From assembly GCA_002407845.1 (NCBI GenBank), contig DHPK01000033.1, positions 88,229 to 152,228 of the forward strand: a DNA stretch of 64,000 nucleotides, in the 5' to 3' direction. How positions within the stretch are numbered: position 1 is the stretch's first letter; the number at the start of each line of letters is the position of its first letter. The position numbers and the translations under genes were made by a program. This stretch comes from Leptolinea sp. UBA5366. GTDB taxonomy: Bacteria; Chloroflexota; Anaerolineae; Anaerolineales; Anaerolineaceae. The notes beneath the pieces were generated by a model. That model did no database searches. It saw only the letters and a program-made list of their open reading frames with translations, and was not told the DNA's origin. Positions 1 through 8,432 of the stretch are shown in pieces.

Positions 1-981
1 GCCGGAATCACGCTCTGCTACCTGCTGCATTTGATTCTATATGTAAATCTCACGCGCGCCATTCGATTATCGGACTGGCTGCTGTTCACTTTTTCGCCAG
101 CGGCTTTCCTGTTCCCGATCTATGACTTTGATGCGTTCGGGCGCAAAGACGTGTTCCTTATTCTGATCTTTATGCTTTCCTTTTGGCTGATCTTGCAGCG
201 CCTGCGCCTGAAGCTCCTGGTCCCAATTGTCCTGATCCTTTATCAAATCGGGACGCTGATTCACGAGTATGCCCTGTTTTATTTCCCGTTTTGCGTGTTA
301 TTGATCCTGATCGTCTATCGCGAACGAGCTGGCAAGGAATTGTTGGCTTTGCTGATCTGCTCCGCTATTTTTCTTGTCGGCAACCTGATCTGGCTGTATG
401 CGCTGTCACGGCAATATTACAATCTGGATCTCATTCCGCAGTCCTGGGAGGGTCTGATTGCAAACTATAATCTGACGCCGCAAAGCGGTGCATTCGGCTG
501 GCTGGGCGTGCCGCTGAAGGAAGGGCTGCAGCCGGTTTTCGATAAACTCAGCTACCCTCAAACTTTCTTTTCCTATCTAGCGGCGATGCTGCTTTCATTT
601 ATCCCGATGCTGGTGCTGAACGCGCGCTATCGGATTGTTCAATCAGTTTACGCTCATTATCGCGGACAGACCCTCTTGCTGGTTTTATTTACGCTGCTGC
701 TGCTCGGTACACTTCCGATTTTCATCTTCAGTTCGGACTGGGGCAGGCTGATCTATCTTTTTGGATTCAATATTTTCCTGAGCCTGGCTGTTTTAAAAGA
801 AAGTTTCGGACTGACAGAAGAACCGAATGCTCAGGAGAGAACCGCTGTGTCAAAGCTGGAATGGGCGGTCTTGTTTATCCTATTTGCAGGGACTTGGTTC
901 GTGAAAATGTATGTGGATGGCGGCAATATCGCCCTGCAGCAAGGGCTGATATTCAAAATATTGGACTGGATTTCAATCTGA
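1..981 (+). CDS. Polytopic membrane protein, 5'-truncated by the window edge
   Basis: The frame is open from the first base, so the true start lies upstream; about 326 codons are visible. Roughly nine strongly hydrophobic segments alternate with short polar loops. A polar loop near the start contains a D-x-F-G-R-K-D stretch, followed about 50 residues later by an intramembrane H-E pair. That layout recalls EpsG/Wzy-like polysaccharide polymerases, but no diagnostic motif is strong enough to name it. The gene ends 50 bp before tRNA-Glu and is read in the same direction. The call of an integral membrane protein is secure; the function is unknown. Confidence 0.75.
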   Translation, partial: AGITLCYLLHLILYVNLTRAIRLSDWLLFTFSPAAFLFPIYDFDAFGRKDVFLILIFMLSFWLILQRLRLKLLVPIVLILYQIGTLIHEYALFYFPFCVLLILIVYRERAGKELLALLICSAIFLVGNLIWLYALSRQYYNLDLIPQSWEGLIANYNLTPQSGAFGWLGVPLKEGLQPVFDKLSYPQTFFSYLAAMLLSFIPMLVLNARYRIVQSVYAHYRGQTLLLVLFTLLLLGTLPIFIFSSDWGRLIYLFGFNIFLSLAVLKESFGLTEEPNAQERTAVSKLEWAVLFILFAGTWFVKMYVDGGNIALQQGLIFKILDWISI

Positions 982-1031
982 CGTTTAGTTTAATCACTGC
1001 GGATCGAATTATGATAAAATAAATGCGCTCT

Positions 1032-1104
1032 GCCCCCATCGTCTAGCGGCCTAGGACGTGGCCCTCTCAAGGCCAAAACGGGGATTCGAATTCCCCTGGG
1101 GGCA
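1032..1104 (+). tRNA. tRNA-Glu (anticodon CTC)
   Basis: A 73-nt cloverleaf can be folded. The 7-bp acceptor stem pairs GCCCCCA with TGGGGGC. The anticodon stem TGGCC/GGCCA encloses the loop CTCTCAA, so the anticodon is CUC. The T-arm is GGGGA-TTCGAAT-TCCCC and the discriminator is A. CCA is not encoded. The A+T-rich block at 1.2-9.5 kb begins right after it. Confidence 0.95.
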
Positions 1105-1207
1105 CTTTCCGTTTTTGTAATGAATTAGCAATATTTTATGGAGACGTCAGTTTAATGTTGCGGTTTTGTAGCCTTGCAAAGAGGTAGAATCAAATTTGAT
1201 GAATTAT

Positions 1208-1957
1208 TTATTCTGAAAATTTCTGATAAGCATTTGTTGCAACGCCAATAACTCCGGCAGAATTTTTATAATAAGCTGGTTTAACGATTGCCCTTTTTGT
1301 TCTGATAAATCCCGAATAAACAGAAAAATCTGTACTGATACCCCCTCCAATAATAATATTGTCCGGAGAAAGAACCTTTTCTAAATCAGCGATATATTCA
1401 TTAAGTCTTGATACCCATTCGTTCGTTGATAAGTTCTCTTTGGATATTATTGATGGTGCGACGTATTCGTCTGCCCAGTTGCCATGCATGCGTAGAAAAG
1501 CAAATTCAGTGTTTGGAAATAATGTTCCATTGTAAAAAAGCGCTGAACCAATACTTGTCCCTAAAGTTATTAGAACAGTAGTTCCCTGTCTAAGCTCACT
1601 TGCGTCATTTCTCCAAACTTCTGCATAACCTGCAGCATCTGCATCGTTCATGATTGATATTAAAAATTTGTTTTCATGACAAAATTTCTTTTTGATAATA
1701 TCCCATACCGTTTGGTAATCAAATTTCCTGGTAATTATTTCCCCATTTTTTACTATAGAAGGGAAACAGATACCAAGGATATATTCATCACAATAACTAT
1801 TTATCAAGAATGAAATTCCATCGATATAATCCTCAATACTATTTGCAAAACCGATGTCTAACTTATCAAATGATTTAATAGTCAAAGAATCACGATAAAA
1901 ATTAATTACTCCAAATTTAATTGAAGACCCCCCAATATCAAGACCTAAGATATTCAA
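1208..1957 (-). CDS. ROK-family kinase, polyphosphate-glucokinase-like
   Basis: Cytoplasmic sugar kinase of the ROK family, 249 aa. The N-terminal phosphate-binding motif D-I-G-G-S-S-I-K-F-G lies at residues 7-16. The likely catalytic Asp is in N-D-A-D (about 104-107), followed by a G-T-S-I-G loop (about 133-137) and a G-G-G-I-S motif near 205. The short length and the N-G-T-L-F-P-N-T-E stretch match the polyphosphate/ATP glucokinase branch rather than the longer ROK regulators and NagK-type kinases. It is the last gene of the leftward operon and overlaps the SIS gene by 4 nt (ATGA), so it probably phosphorylates the imported sugar or amino sugar. Phosphoryl donor and substrate are not determinable here. 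Confidence 0.85.
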   Translation of the reverse strand: MNILGLDIGGSSIKFGVINFYRDSLTIKSFDKLDIGFANSIEDYIDGISFLINSYCDEYILGICFPSIVKNGEIITRKFDYQTVWDIIKKKFCHENKFLISIMNDADAAGYAEVWRNDASELRQGTTVLITLGTSIGSALFYNGTLFPNTEFAFLRMHGNWADEYVAPSIISKENLSTNEWVSRLNEYIADLEKVLSPDNIIIGGGISTDFSVYSGFIRTKRAIVKPAYYKNSAGVIGVATNAYQKFSE

Positions 1958-3105
1958 ATTAAATCATTGCTCCCTTTGGAAAATTTTAAAAATGGTTTGC
2001 AATTATTAATATACTCATTTCTATCTCTTCCATTAACATCAGGGATGAATCCTTTTTCTACTGCTAAATAATAAAGAACTAAATGATAGACTATTGCTGA
2101 ACAATATGATGCCCAAATAGGTTTCATTTTGGGTAGCCCGATGATTTTGGATTTTTTGCTCCATCCTGCATCGGGAGAAGAAGTGATAATAAGGTCTGAC
2201 GCTAATGTTGCATTTACAGCATTGTCAATGTCTTTAGCCCTCCATAAAACCCGATCATCGGTTTGAAATAGAACGATGCCCACATTTGCAGAATAACTAG
2301 CAGCAGGGCCGTGGATTGATTCTTCCAATCCGAATCCAATTGCTGGTTCAGTGAGAACTTCAATGGTTTTTAGTGCCATTTCATTTGCAATTGCAGAATG
2401 GACACCCATACCGATAAACATGTATTGATCAATTCGCTTTCCCCAATCTTCTGACAGACTGATGGCTGTTTTCTCCCAGGAATTAAAATTTTCATCCATG
2501 GCAGAAATCATTTCCAATATCGAATTAAATTCTTCGTCCATTTCCTTTTCTGGTAGGGATAATATTGCAGGTAAGGTGGCTAATAATGCTGCACTTAGGA
2601 AACTTCTTGTTTTTCCAAAAGGCACTTCTTTTCCAAACGGATCATGGATCACTAGATCTGAATTTTCTTCAAGTTTAGATCCAGAGTTGCCAATGATAGA
2701 AATTACCTTGTTCCCGGCTTTTATTGCTTTATCTTTCGCAATATATGTTGGAACGGTGTTCCCAGAATGACTGGAGCAAATTACTAATGTGCCTTGGTTG
2801 AATTCAATTGGAGTTTCAACAATAAAGTCTAAAGCATTGATTGAATATGCAGGAATATTTAGGAGTTCTCTTATTGCATATGCTGCTAATTGGCACGAGT
2901 TCAAGGAAGTACCACAACCGATTAAAATAAAATTAGAAAAATGCTTGTCAATTAAAAAAGAAGTTATTTCATTTAAGAGATTTTTATCGAGACAAGCTTT
3001 TAAGCATCCAGGAATACTTTTAATAGCGTCATACATATAATAAGGATGTTCATACCGCAACATTTTATTTGGAAATTCTTGTGAAATAATATCTAGCGAT
3101 TTCAT
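1954..3105 (-). CDS. SIS-domain sugar-phosphate isomerase/deaminase (AgaS/FrlB/GlmS-C type)
   Basis: 383 aa with two SIS folds. The first SIS motif is I-G-C-G-T-S (about residue 61), followed by the phosphate-binding S-S-H-S-G-N-T (about 109). The second half carries E-x-x-H-G-P (about 263), as in GlmS-like isomerases. The family handles phosphorylated aldose/ketose amino sugars or Amadori-type conjugates: GlmS isomerase half, AgaS deaminase, FrlB deglycase. No N-terminal glutaminase domain is present, so it is not a glucosamine synthase. It sits between the permease genes and the ROK kinase in one operon with a PfkB kinase and a NagB-like gene divergent, which supports amino-sugar or fructosamine catabolism. 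The exact reaction is unknown. Confidence 0.85.
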   Translation of the reverse strand: MKSLDIISQEFPNKMLRYEHPYYMYDAIKSIPGCLKACLDKNLLNEITSFLIDKHFSNFILIGCGTSLNSCQLAAYAIRELLNIPAYSINALDFIVETPIEFNQGTLVICSSHSGNTVPTYIAKDKAIKAGNKVISIIGNSGSKLEENSDLVIHDPFGKEVPFGKTRSFLSAALLATLPAILSLPEKEMDEEFNSILEMISAMDENFNSWEKTAISLSEDWGKRIDQYMFIGMGVHSAIANEMALKTIEVLTEPAIGFGLEESIHGPAASYSANVGIVLFQTDDRVLWRAKDIDNAVNATLASDLIITSSPDAGWSKKSKIIGLPKMKPIWASYCSAIVYHLVLYYLAVEKGFIPDVNGRDRNEYINNCKPFLKFSKGSNDLI

Positions 3106-3127
3106 TTGTTATTTTCTCCGAATTCTA

Positions 3128-3976
3128 TTAACCTTTAATTCCAGTGTAAGCAACACCTTTCATAACATAGTTCTGGAAAAAGAGAAATACGATCAATGGA
3201 GGAATTGCAGCCATAAAGTTAGCTGCCATAACGCTATCCGACGTGACCCATGTATCAGGTTGGTTAAACCAGTTGATAATTCTACTGACAGTGTACATAT
3301 TCTGTTCCTGTTCAATAATCATAGGCCAGGTTAATTGGCCCCAAGTCCGATTGAAAATCAGAATTGCTAACGTAAAAATAGCATTTTTAGATAAAGGTAA
3401 TACGATTTTATAGTAAATACTAAAGTGCGATGCGCCGTCCACCCTTGCTGCATCAATTAAATCCTTCGGAATTTGTTCAATAAACTGTCTTAACATGAAA
3501 AGACCGAAGACATCTGCTAAGCCTGGTATGATAAGCCCCTTAAATGTATTTAACCAATTAAATTTATTTGTCACAGTAAGGTATAAAGGAATCATTGAAA
3601 CGGTTTTAGGCATAATTAAAGCAAACATTGCAAATGCAAATAGGAAGCGTTTCCCAGGGAAATCATATAATCCGAATTCATAAGCAGCCATTGAAGTTAA
3701 TGTGATGCTCAACAGTACTGTTGCTCCTGCGTAAATAAATGAGACATAATACGCATTTAAAAATCCTCTTTCGAAGAAAATATCTTTGATTTTCGCTATT
3801 CCACCGGATAGAGAAGATGGATATAGCCTTGGATCGAGTGAAACAGGGATCCCTTCTGGACTGAAAACTACATTTATCATCCAATAAATTGGAAATACTG
3901 CAATGACTAAGAAAAATAATGCAAGCACCCAATGAAATAATTGCCCCGTCCGTTTTTGAAGTAAATAAAAGCTCAT
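3128..3976 (-). CDS. Carbohydrate ABC transporter permease, MalG family
   Basis: 282 aa inner-membrane permease with about six transmembrane segments. The cytoplasmic EAA loop is visible as D-A-A-R-V-D-G-A with a downstream I-x-L-P (about residues 188-208), the contact point for the ATPase. The C-terminus ends in the K-G-x-x-x-G-x-x-K-G signature typical of MalG/UgpE-type permeases. It lies 13 nt after the MalF-type permease and 22 nt before the SIS gene. No ATPase gene is present in this operon, so a shared MsmK/UgpC-type ATPase encoded elsewhere probably energises it. Confidence 0.92.
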   Translation of the reverse strand: MSFYLLQKRTGQLFHWVLALFFLVIAVFPIYWMINVVFSPEGIPVSLDPRLYPSSLSGGIAKIKDIFFERGFLNAYYVSFIYAGATVLLSITLTSMAAYEFGLYDFPGKRFLFAFAMFALIMPKTVSMIPLYLTVTNKFNWLNTFKGLIIPGLADVFGLFMLRQFIEQIPKDLIDAARVDGASHFSIYYKIVLPLSKNAIFTLAILIFNRTWGQLTWPMIIEQEQNMYTVSRIINWFNQPDTWVTSDSVMAANFMAAIPPLIVFLFFQNYVMKGVAYTGIKG

Positions 3977-3989
3977 AATAACCTCTAAC

Positions 3990-4880
3990 TTATTTCTTTA
4001 TTTTTTTATTTATCAAGAATTGGATAGATGTAAAAAATAGGATAACAAATGCCAAAATTACGCCATATGCGGCAGCTTGTCCAAATTTTAAACTGCCAAA
4101 CCCTTTCCCAAGCATGTCCATAACTGGGAATAACAAGGCATTTCTATTTCCACCATAGCTCATATATGTAGATCCAGTTAAAATCCAAGGTGCTTCAAAA
4201 ACTTGCAAAGCAGAAATAAATCCCCATGTTGTTGTAAAGAAAAGAGTAGGGATTAATTGAGGAATGGTTATGTTAATTATTTCTTGAAATTTATTAGCAC
4301 CATCTACTTTTGCTGCATCGTACAAAGATTCAGGTATATCGTTAATACCTGCGATCATGATGATCATATTGAAACCAGCTGAAACCCAAACATCCACAAT
4401 AATTAAGGAGTAAAGCATGTACTTTGGGTCAGTAAGCCAGGCTACTTGCTGCAATCCGATTTTTGAAAATAATACGTTGACTAATCCTACGTCAGCGGCT
4501 AATATCCATTTCCAAACTGAAGCTGCGAGATATAAAGGTATAACAGAAGGAAGAAAATAAGCACTTTTGAAGAAATTACCCCATTTTCTTGGCATGGCTT
4601 GGATGATGATTGCTAAAATAAAAGAAACGATCATTCCAATTGGAACGGTGATTAACACATAGTTGATAATGTTTTTATACGCAAGTTTAGTAGTTCTGGC
4701 GTTCAGAACTTTAGAATAATTGTCTAGTCCGACAAATTCAGGAATATGAATACCATCCCATTTATAAAAACTAGTATATATTCCATAAATAATTGGATAT
4801 ACAAAGAAAACAATAAACATTAGAAAGAATGGCGTAAGCATTAGATAATGCTTGTAATTTCGTTTAAGGTTGATTTTCAT
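3990..4880 (-). CDS. Carbohydrate ABC transporter permease, MalF family
   Basis: 296 aa with about six transmembrane helices. The N-terminus has the usual R/K-rich start followed by a first helix ending in Y-P-I-I-Y-G-I. The EAA loop is D-A-A-K-V-D-G-A-N (about residues 188-196), followed by I-T-I-P-Q-L. It is the MalF/UgpA partner of the next gene and is separated from the binding-protein gene by a long perfect hairpin (4908-4946), probably a device for making more binding protein than permease. Start ATG at 4880. Confidence 0.92.
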   Translation of the reverse strand: MKINLKRNYKHYLMLTPFFLMFIVFFVYPIIYGIYTSFYKWDGIHIPEFVGLDNYSKVLNARTTKLAYKNIINYVLITVPIGMIVSFILAIIIQAMPRKWGNFFKSAYFLPSVIPLYLAASVWKWILAADVGLVNVLFSKIGLQQVAWLTDPKYMLYSLIIVDVWVSAGFNMIIMIAGINDIPESLYDAAKVDGANKFQEIINITIPQLIPTLFFTTTWGFISALQVFEAPWILTGSTYMSYGGNRNALLFPVMDMLGKGFGSLKFGQAAAYGVILAFVILFFTSIQFLINKKIKK

Positions 4881-4907
4881 AAATGCTAACTGCCTCTCAA
4901 AGATTAT

Positions 4908-4946
4908 TTATAAAAATGTTGCGGTATAACCGCAACATTTTTATAA
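4908..4946 (-). promoter_or_regulatory. Intercistronic stem-loop after the binding-protein gene
   Basis: A perfect 18-bp inverted repeat with a 3-nt loop lies between the binding-protein stop and the MalF start. No T-run follows it. Such hairpins usually stabilise the upstream message or cause partial termination, so that binding protein exceeds permease. Similar hairpins occur in two other importer operons in this window. Confidence 0.75.
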
Positions 4947-4961
4947 GATAAATGAAATCGT

Positions 4962-6224
4962 TTATTCGTATTCTTCTTTAATTGATTCGGTCATTAAATC
5001 TCTTGCTTCTATAGCACCGTCAAGCAAATCAACCTCATCATTCATAGCCATGTCCAAGTATTCAAGCAGAGGTGCATAGTAATTTCCTGGATAAGCTTTT
5101 TCAAAAAATGGTGTTTGGTTATAAATAATGTATGGCGTCGCTTTTTCAGTGATTGCCAACATCTTATCTCCTCGATCAGCAGCTGTTTTCATTGCTGTCA
5201 TGTTTCCAAGATATCGCGCATCAATTTCTGCCCATCGAGCCATTTGCGGTGTGTCAACTAAATAGGATGCTAATTCCCAAGCAACCTCCCAATTGTCAGT
5301 ATTCCCGACACACAGCATTTCTAATCCTCCAACTCCACCATGTTGAGAGCTGGTTCCGCCTGGGATAAGAGCAAAGTCATAATTTAATCCTTCGACTTTT
5401 CGAAATGCGATGTCTGCCCAAGGACCATCCGGATAATAGGCTAATTTGTTCGTAGTGAAAAGGTCGATAGCACCTTGCTCACCCCTTTTTAGTTGGGTGC
5501 TGTAAGGCGCGATTTTCTTCAAAAATTCTACAGTTTTTACAAGTTTTTCTGGATTGAGTAAGCTAATGTTTTGTGAGAAATCAATGCCCCAATCAGATTT
5601 CTCTGCAAATGAGGAATAAATTGAGAGGAAATTCCACCAATCAGTATGGTAACTGTAAGTGCCGTAAAAACCAGCTTCGCTGATCTTTTTCATATGGTCA
5701 GCCCATACTTCCATGTCAGATATTTCTTCATTTGGATCAATTCCAGCAGCTTCTAAAACATCCAAGTTTCGATACATAAACTGACTGAAGCCTGTGTATG
5801 GTAATGCCCACATCGTATTATCTTCAGGAGTCATGACCGCAACTGTTGCAGGGTCGAAATTTGCCCGATATTCTTCCGGCTTAGCCATCCAAAGATCATA
5901 GATATTTATCATTGCATCAATGCTGACGAATAAAGCACCATTCCTTGTCGTATTGACGAATAAATCTGGCATTGTTCCGCTCATTGCTGCCGTTGTAAGA
6001 GATGAAAGCAACTCGTCATCCCCCATGGCTGACACTTCAACTCTATACCCTGGATGATCTTTTAAAAACTCATCGATGAATACTTGTTGCAATGCGAGCA
6101 AGTCGCCAGTACCAAAATCTGAAAAAGTCCAATATCGGAGGACAGTTTCTTCTGCATTAACAACCGATACTGCAGAAAAGCAAAGTAATACAACAATAAT
6201 TATTAAAATTTTATTTTTAAACAT
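4962..6224 (-). CDS. ABC transporter extracellular sugar-binding protein (family 1)
   Basis: Exported solute-binding protein of about 420 aa. The ATG at 6224 is preferred because AAAGGTGA lies just upstream and a classical signal peptide follows (M-F-K-N-K, hydrophobic core, V-N-A-E cleavage). A longer frame to 6269 adds 15 residues without a ribosome-binding site. The mature N-terminus L-R-Y-W-T-F-S-D is typical of MalE/UgpB-like cluster-B proteins. It is the first gene of the leftward operon and delivers the sugar to the MalF/MalG-type permeases. Confidence 0.93.
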   Translation of the reverse strand: MFKNKILIIIVVLLCFSAVSVVNAEETVLRYWTFSDFGTGDLLALQQVFIDEFLKDHPGYRVEVSAMGDDELLSSLTTAAMSGTMPDLFVNTTRNGALFVSIDAMINIYDLWMAKPEEYRANFDPATVAVMTPEDNTMWALPYTGFSQFMYRNLDVLEAAGIDPNEEISDMEVWADHMKKISEAGFYGTYSYHTDWWNFLSIYSSFAEKSDWGIDFSQNISLLNPEKLVKTVEFLKKIAPYSTQLKRGEQGAIDLFTTNKLAYYPDGPWADIAFRKVEGLNYDFALIPGGTSSQHGGVGGLEMLCVGNTDNWEVAWELASYLVDTPQMARWAEIDARYLGNMTAMKTAADRGDKMLAITEKATPYIIYNQTPFFEKAYPGNYYAPLLEYLDMAMNDEVDLLDGAIEARDLMTESIKEEYE

Positions 6225-6341
6225 AATTTCACCTTTCTTAATAATGAAAACTTGATTTGTGACGTACAAGATTATTTTAGTTTATGAAACTTCAAATGTA
6301 ATTAAAAAACTAACATATAGGATTAAAATTAGATAAATACA

Positions 6342-6353
6342 TGACAAATGTTA
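6342..6353. promoter_or_regulatory. Candidate SorC-type operator in the divergent promoter region
   Basis: TGACA-AA-TGTTA is a near-perfect inverted repeat between the leftward importer operon and the rightward NagB-like/PfkB operon. Almost the same element, TAACA-TT-TGTTA, overlaps the promoter of the regulator gene at 8396-8407. Sharing between these two places suggests it is the binding site of that regulator. Inference from two sites only. Confidence 0.5.
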
Positions 6354-6455
6354 TATTTAAGTTTCAAAATATAATTTTACTTTCTGGATATGGTATCCTA
6401 TGCACAATCAATCTGATTAAGAATTTTCTAAAACAACAAAGGAGACATTGATTAT

Positions 6456-7337
6456 ATGACCTCTACAATTGATACCGAAAAAATGTTTGCGTATTGTCGA
6501 ATTCCTATGGAAAACTTGGAAAACCATCCTGATGCAAGGGCAAAAATTAAAATATTTAATAAATCTGAAGAGGTAAATTTTCAAGCAGCACAAATAATGA
6601 TAGATGAGATTGTCGAAAACAATCGTAATGGAAAACCAACCAGATGGGTGTTGCCATGTGGGCCTAATCAACAATTTGAGATATTCATTAACTATATTAA
6701 TGAAAACGACATTAGTTTGGAAAACTTGCACGTTTTTCTGATGGATGATTATTTGGATTGGAATTGCCGTCCATTTCCGGAGGATCATCCGTATTTTAAC
6801 AACACAGCTCGATTTAAGAAAATGTTTTATGACAAAATTAAGCCAGAATTGAATGTACCCATAAAACAGCGCCATGCCCCTTTATACAATGATTTAGATG
6901 CAATGGATGATGCTATCGAAGCTTTGGGCGGACTTGATACTGTTTTTGGCGGACTTGGGTTTAAAGGATTGGTTGCTTACTGCGAAGCACCATTATCCCC
7001 ATTTTTTACAGTTACTAAAGAACAATACTGCAACATGAAGACTCGAATTTATCCAATTAACGATGACACAACAATCGCATATTCAGTAAGGAAGTTCGGT
7101 GGTCTCACTCACATGAATCCGCCCCTGGGGGTGAGTATCGGTTTTAAATCAATGTTAATGGCAAAAAAACTGGTGTTAATGTGTACGACTGGGGCATGGA
7201 AGAGAACTGCTATCAGAGTCATGCTCTTCAATGAACCTACTGTTGAATATCCGGCAACATTATTTACTGAAAAAGTTCCGGAATGTTTGCTTCTCTGTGA
7301 TAAAAACACTGCAGAATCTCCTCTACCTCCGTTATGA
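6456..7337 (+). CDS. NagB-like sugar-phosphate isomerase/deaminase family protein with altered active site
   Basis: 293 aa, cytoplasmic, of the glucosamine-6-phosphate deaminase/6-phosphogluconolactonase superfamily. An M-D-D-Y motif at 96-99 corresponds to the M-D-E-Y of NagB, and G-A-W-K-R-T near the C-terminus corresponds to the phosphate-binding lysine region. In the central motif, NagB has G-x-G-x-D-G-H-I-A-F-N-E-P; this protein reads G-L-G-F-K-G-L-V-A-Y-C-E-A-P (166-179). The catalytic Asp and His are replaced by Lys and Leu, so ordinary GlcN6P deamination is doubtful. GGAGA precedes the ATG. It overlaps the PfkB gene by 4 nt and is divergent from the importer. Confidence 0.8.
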   Translation: MTSTIDTEKMFAYCRIPMENLENHPDARAKIKIFNKSEEVNFQAAQIMIDEIVENNRNGKPTRWVLPCGPNQQFEIFINYINENDISLENLHVFLMDDYLDWNCRPFPEDHPYFNNTARFKKMFYDKIKPELNVPIKQRHAPLYNDLDAMDDAIEALGGLDTVFGGLGFKGLVAYCEAPLSPFFTVTKEQYCNMKTRIYPINDDTTIAYSVRKFGGLTHMNPPLGVSIGFKSMLMAKKLVLMCTTGAWKRTAIRVMLFNEPTVEYPATLFTEKVPECLLLCDKNTAESPLPPL

Positions 7338-8296
7338 TAAAAGGCGATATGTTGAATACTGATTCACCTCAAATTATTTCGTTAGGCTATCATGGTACAG
7401 GTGCCAGGGTTGTGCGTGTCCATCACATACCTGCAGTTGGTGAAAGCGTTCGAGCTTGGGATTTTCAGATAATCAAGGATGGAGGAAAAGGCTCGCACCA
7501 AGCAATGGTGATTGGAAAATATGGCGGATCAGTTGGGTTTATTGGGAAAATGGGAATAGATGAACAATCTGATGAGGCTATCACTTGGTTAATTGAACAT
7601 AATGTAGATATAAGAAATTTACTTAGAGTTGAATATAAAGGTCGAGGCTCAGGATTAATTTTAGTTGATGATAATGGTGACAACGCAATTATTAGTGTGG
7701 ACGATATTCGTAAAACTTTGACTTTTGAAGAAGTTCAGCCATTAATTAAAAACTACGAACAAGCACAGGTATTTATTACTGGGTTTGAAATCCCGGAAGA
7801 AACGGCTTTGTCTAGCGCAAAATTTGCAAAGAGTCTTGGCCAAATAACGATTCTCAATCCGTCTCCTGCCCCTATTCAACCGATGGAGAACTTATGTTTT
7901 ATCGATTTCTTAGTTCCGAATGAAACCGAAGCAAAAGTATTGTTAGGTATTGAATCTGATGAATATGTTGAACCAATGACTTTAGCAAAGTCATTGGTTG
8001 AAAAATTTAATGTGGGGAATGTTATTTTAACTTTGGGAAGCCGAGGAGCTTTATTCTTTAACCGGGATGAAAGTTTTATCGTAGACCCATTTAAAATTGA
8101 GGCTGTTGATCCGATTGGCGCCGGAGACACATTTCTGGGTTCATTTGTTTTTGCCTATTGGGTTGAACACTTAACGATTTTTGAATCATTGGTTTGGGCG
8201 AATGCGGCAGCAGCTATCAGCGTTTCTAGAAAAGGTTCTATTCCTTCATTTCCTACGAGAGATGAAGTGAATAAATACATTCTTTCAAATAAATAG
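7334..8296 (+). CDS. PfkB-family carbohydrate kinase, ribokinase subgroup
   Basis: 320 aa cytoplasmic sugar kinase. The N-terminal PfkB motif reads G-G-K-G-S-H-Q-A (about 54-61). The C-terminal motif is D-P-I-G-A-G-D-T-F (about 259-267), with the catalytic Asp in G-A-G-D. The ATG at 7334 overlaps the upstream TGA, so translation is coupled to the NagB-like gene. A strong terminator follows at 8314-8345. In amino-sugar and Amadori pathways, kinases of this family phosphorylate tagatose-6-phosphate or fructosamines (FrlD); which applies here cannot be told. Confidence 0.9.
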   Translation: MIKGDMLNTDSPQIISLGYHGTGARVVRVHHIPAVGESVRAWDFQIIKDGGKGSHQAMVIGKYGGSVGFIGKMGIDEQSDEAITWLIEHNVDIRNLLRVEYKGRGSGLILVDDNGDNAIISVDDIRKTLTFEEVQPLIKNYEQAQVFITGFEIPEETALSSAKFAKSLGQITILNPSPAPIQPMENLCFIDFLVPNETEAKVLLGIESDEYVEPMTLAKSLVEKFNVGNVILTLGSRGALFFNRDESFIVDPFKIEAVDPIGAGDTFLGSFVFAYWVEHLTIFESLVWANAAAAISVSRKGSIPSFPTRDEVNKYILSNK

Positions 8297-8313
8297 AATA
8301 AGTTTTATTTTAG

Positions 8314-8345
8314 ACTCTAAGAATTTTTTTCTTAGAGTTATTTTT
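8314..8345 (+). terminator. Intrinsic terminator of the NagB-like/PfkB operon
   Basis: ACTCTAAGAA and TTCTTAGAGT form a 10-bp stem with a short T-rich loop, followed by TATTTTT. Confidence 0.85.
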
Positions 8346-8382
8346 AATTAACCTAAATATTATTTAGCTTAAAAAAGTTTAT

Positions 8383-8391
8383 TGTTATAAT
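8383..8391 (+). promoter_or_regulatory. Extended -10 promoter of the SorC-type regulator gene
   Basis: TG-T-TATAAT is a consensus extended -10 element about 42 bp upstream of the likely start codon. The candidate operator begins 5 bp downstream, so a bound regulator would block initiation (autorepression). Confidence 0.5.
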
Positions 8392-8395
8392 TAAA

Positions 8396-8407
8396 TAACA
8401 TTTGTTA
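8396..8407. promoter_or_regulatory. Candidate SorC operator, second copy
   Basis: TAACA-TT-TGTTA is a perfect 5-bp inverted repeat with a 2-bp spacer just downstream of the -10 element. It matches the element at 6342-6353 in the divergent operon promoter. Confidence 0.5.
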
Positions 8408-8432
8408 GATTAAATTGGCATTTTATGGAGGA

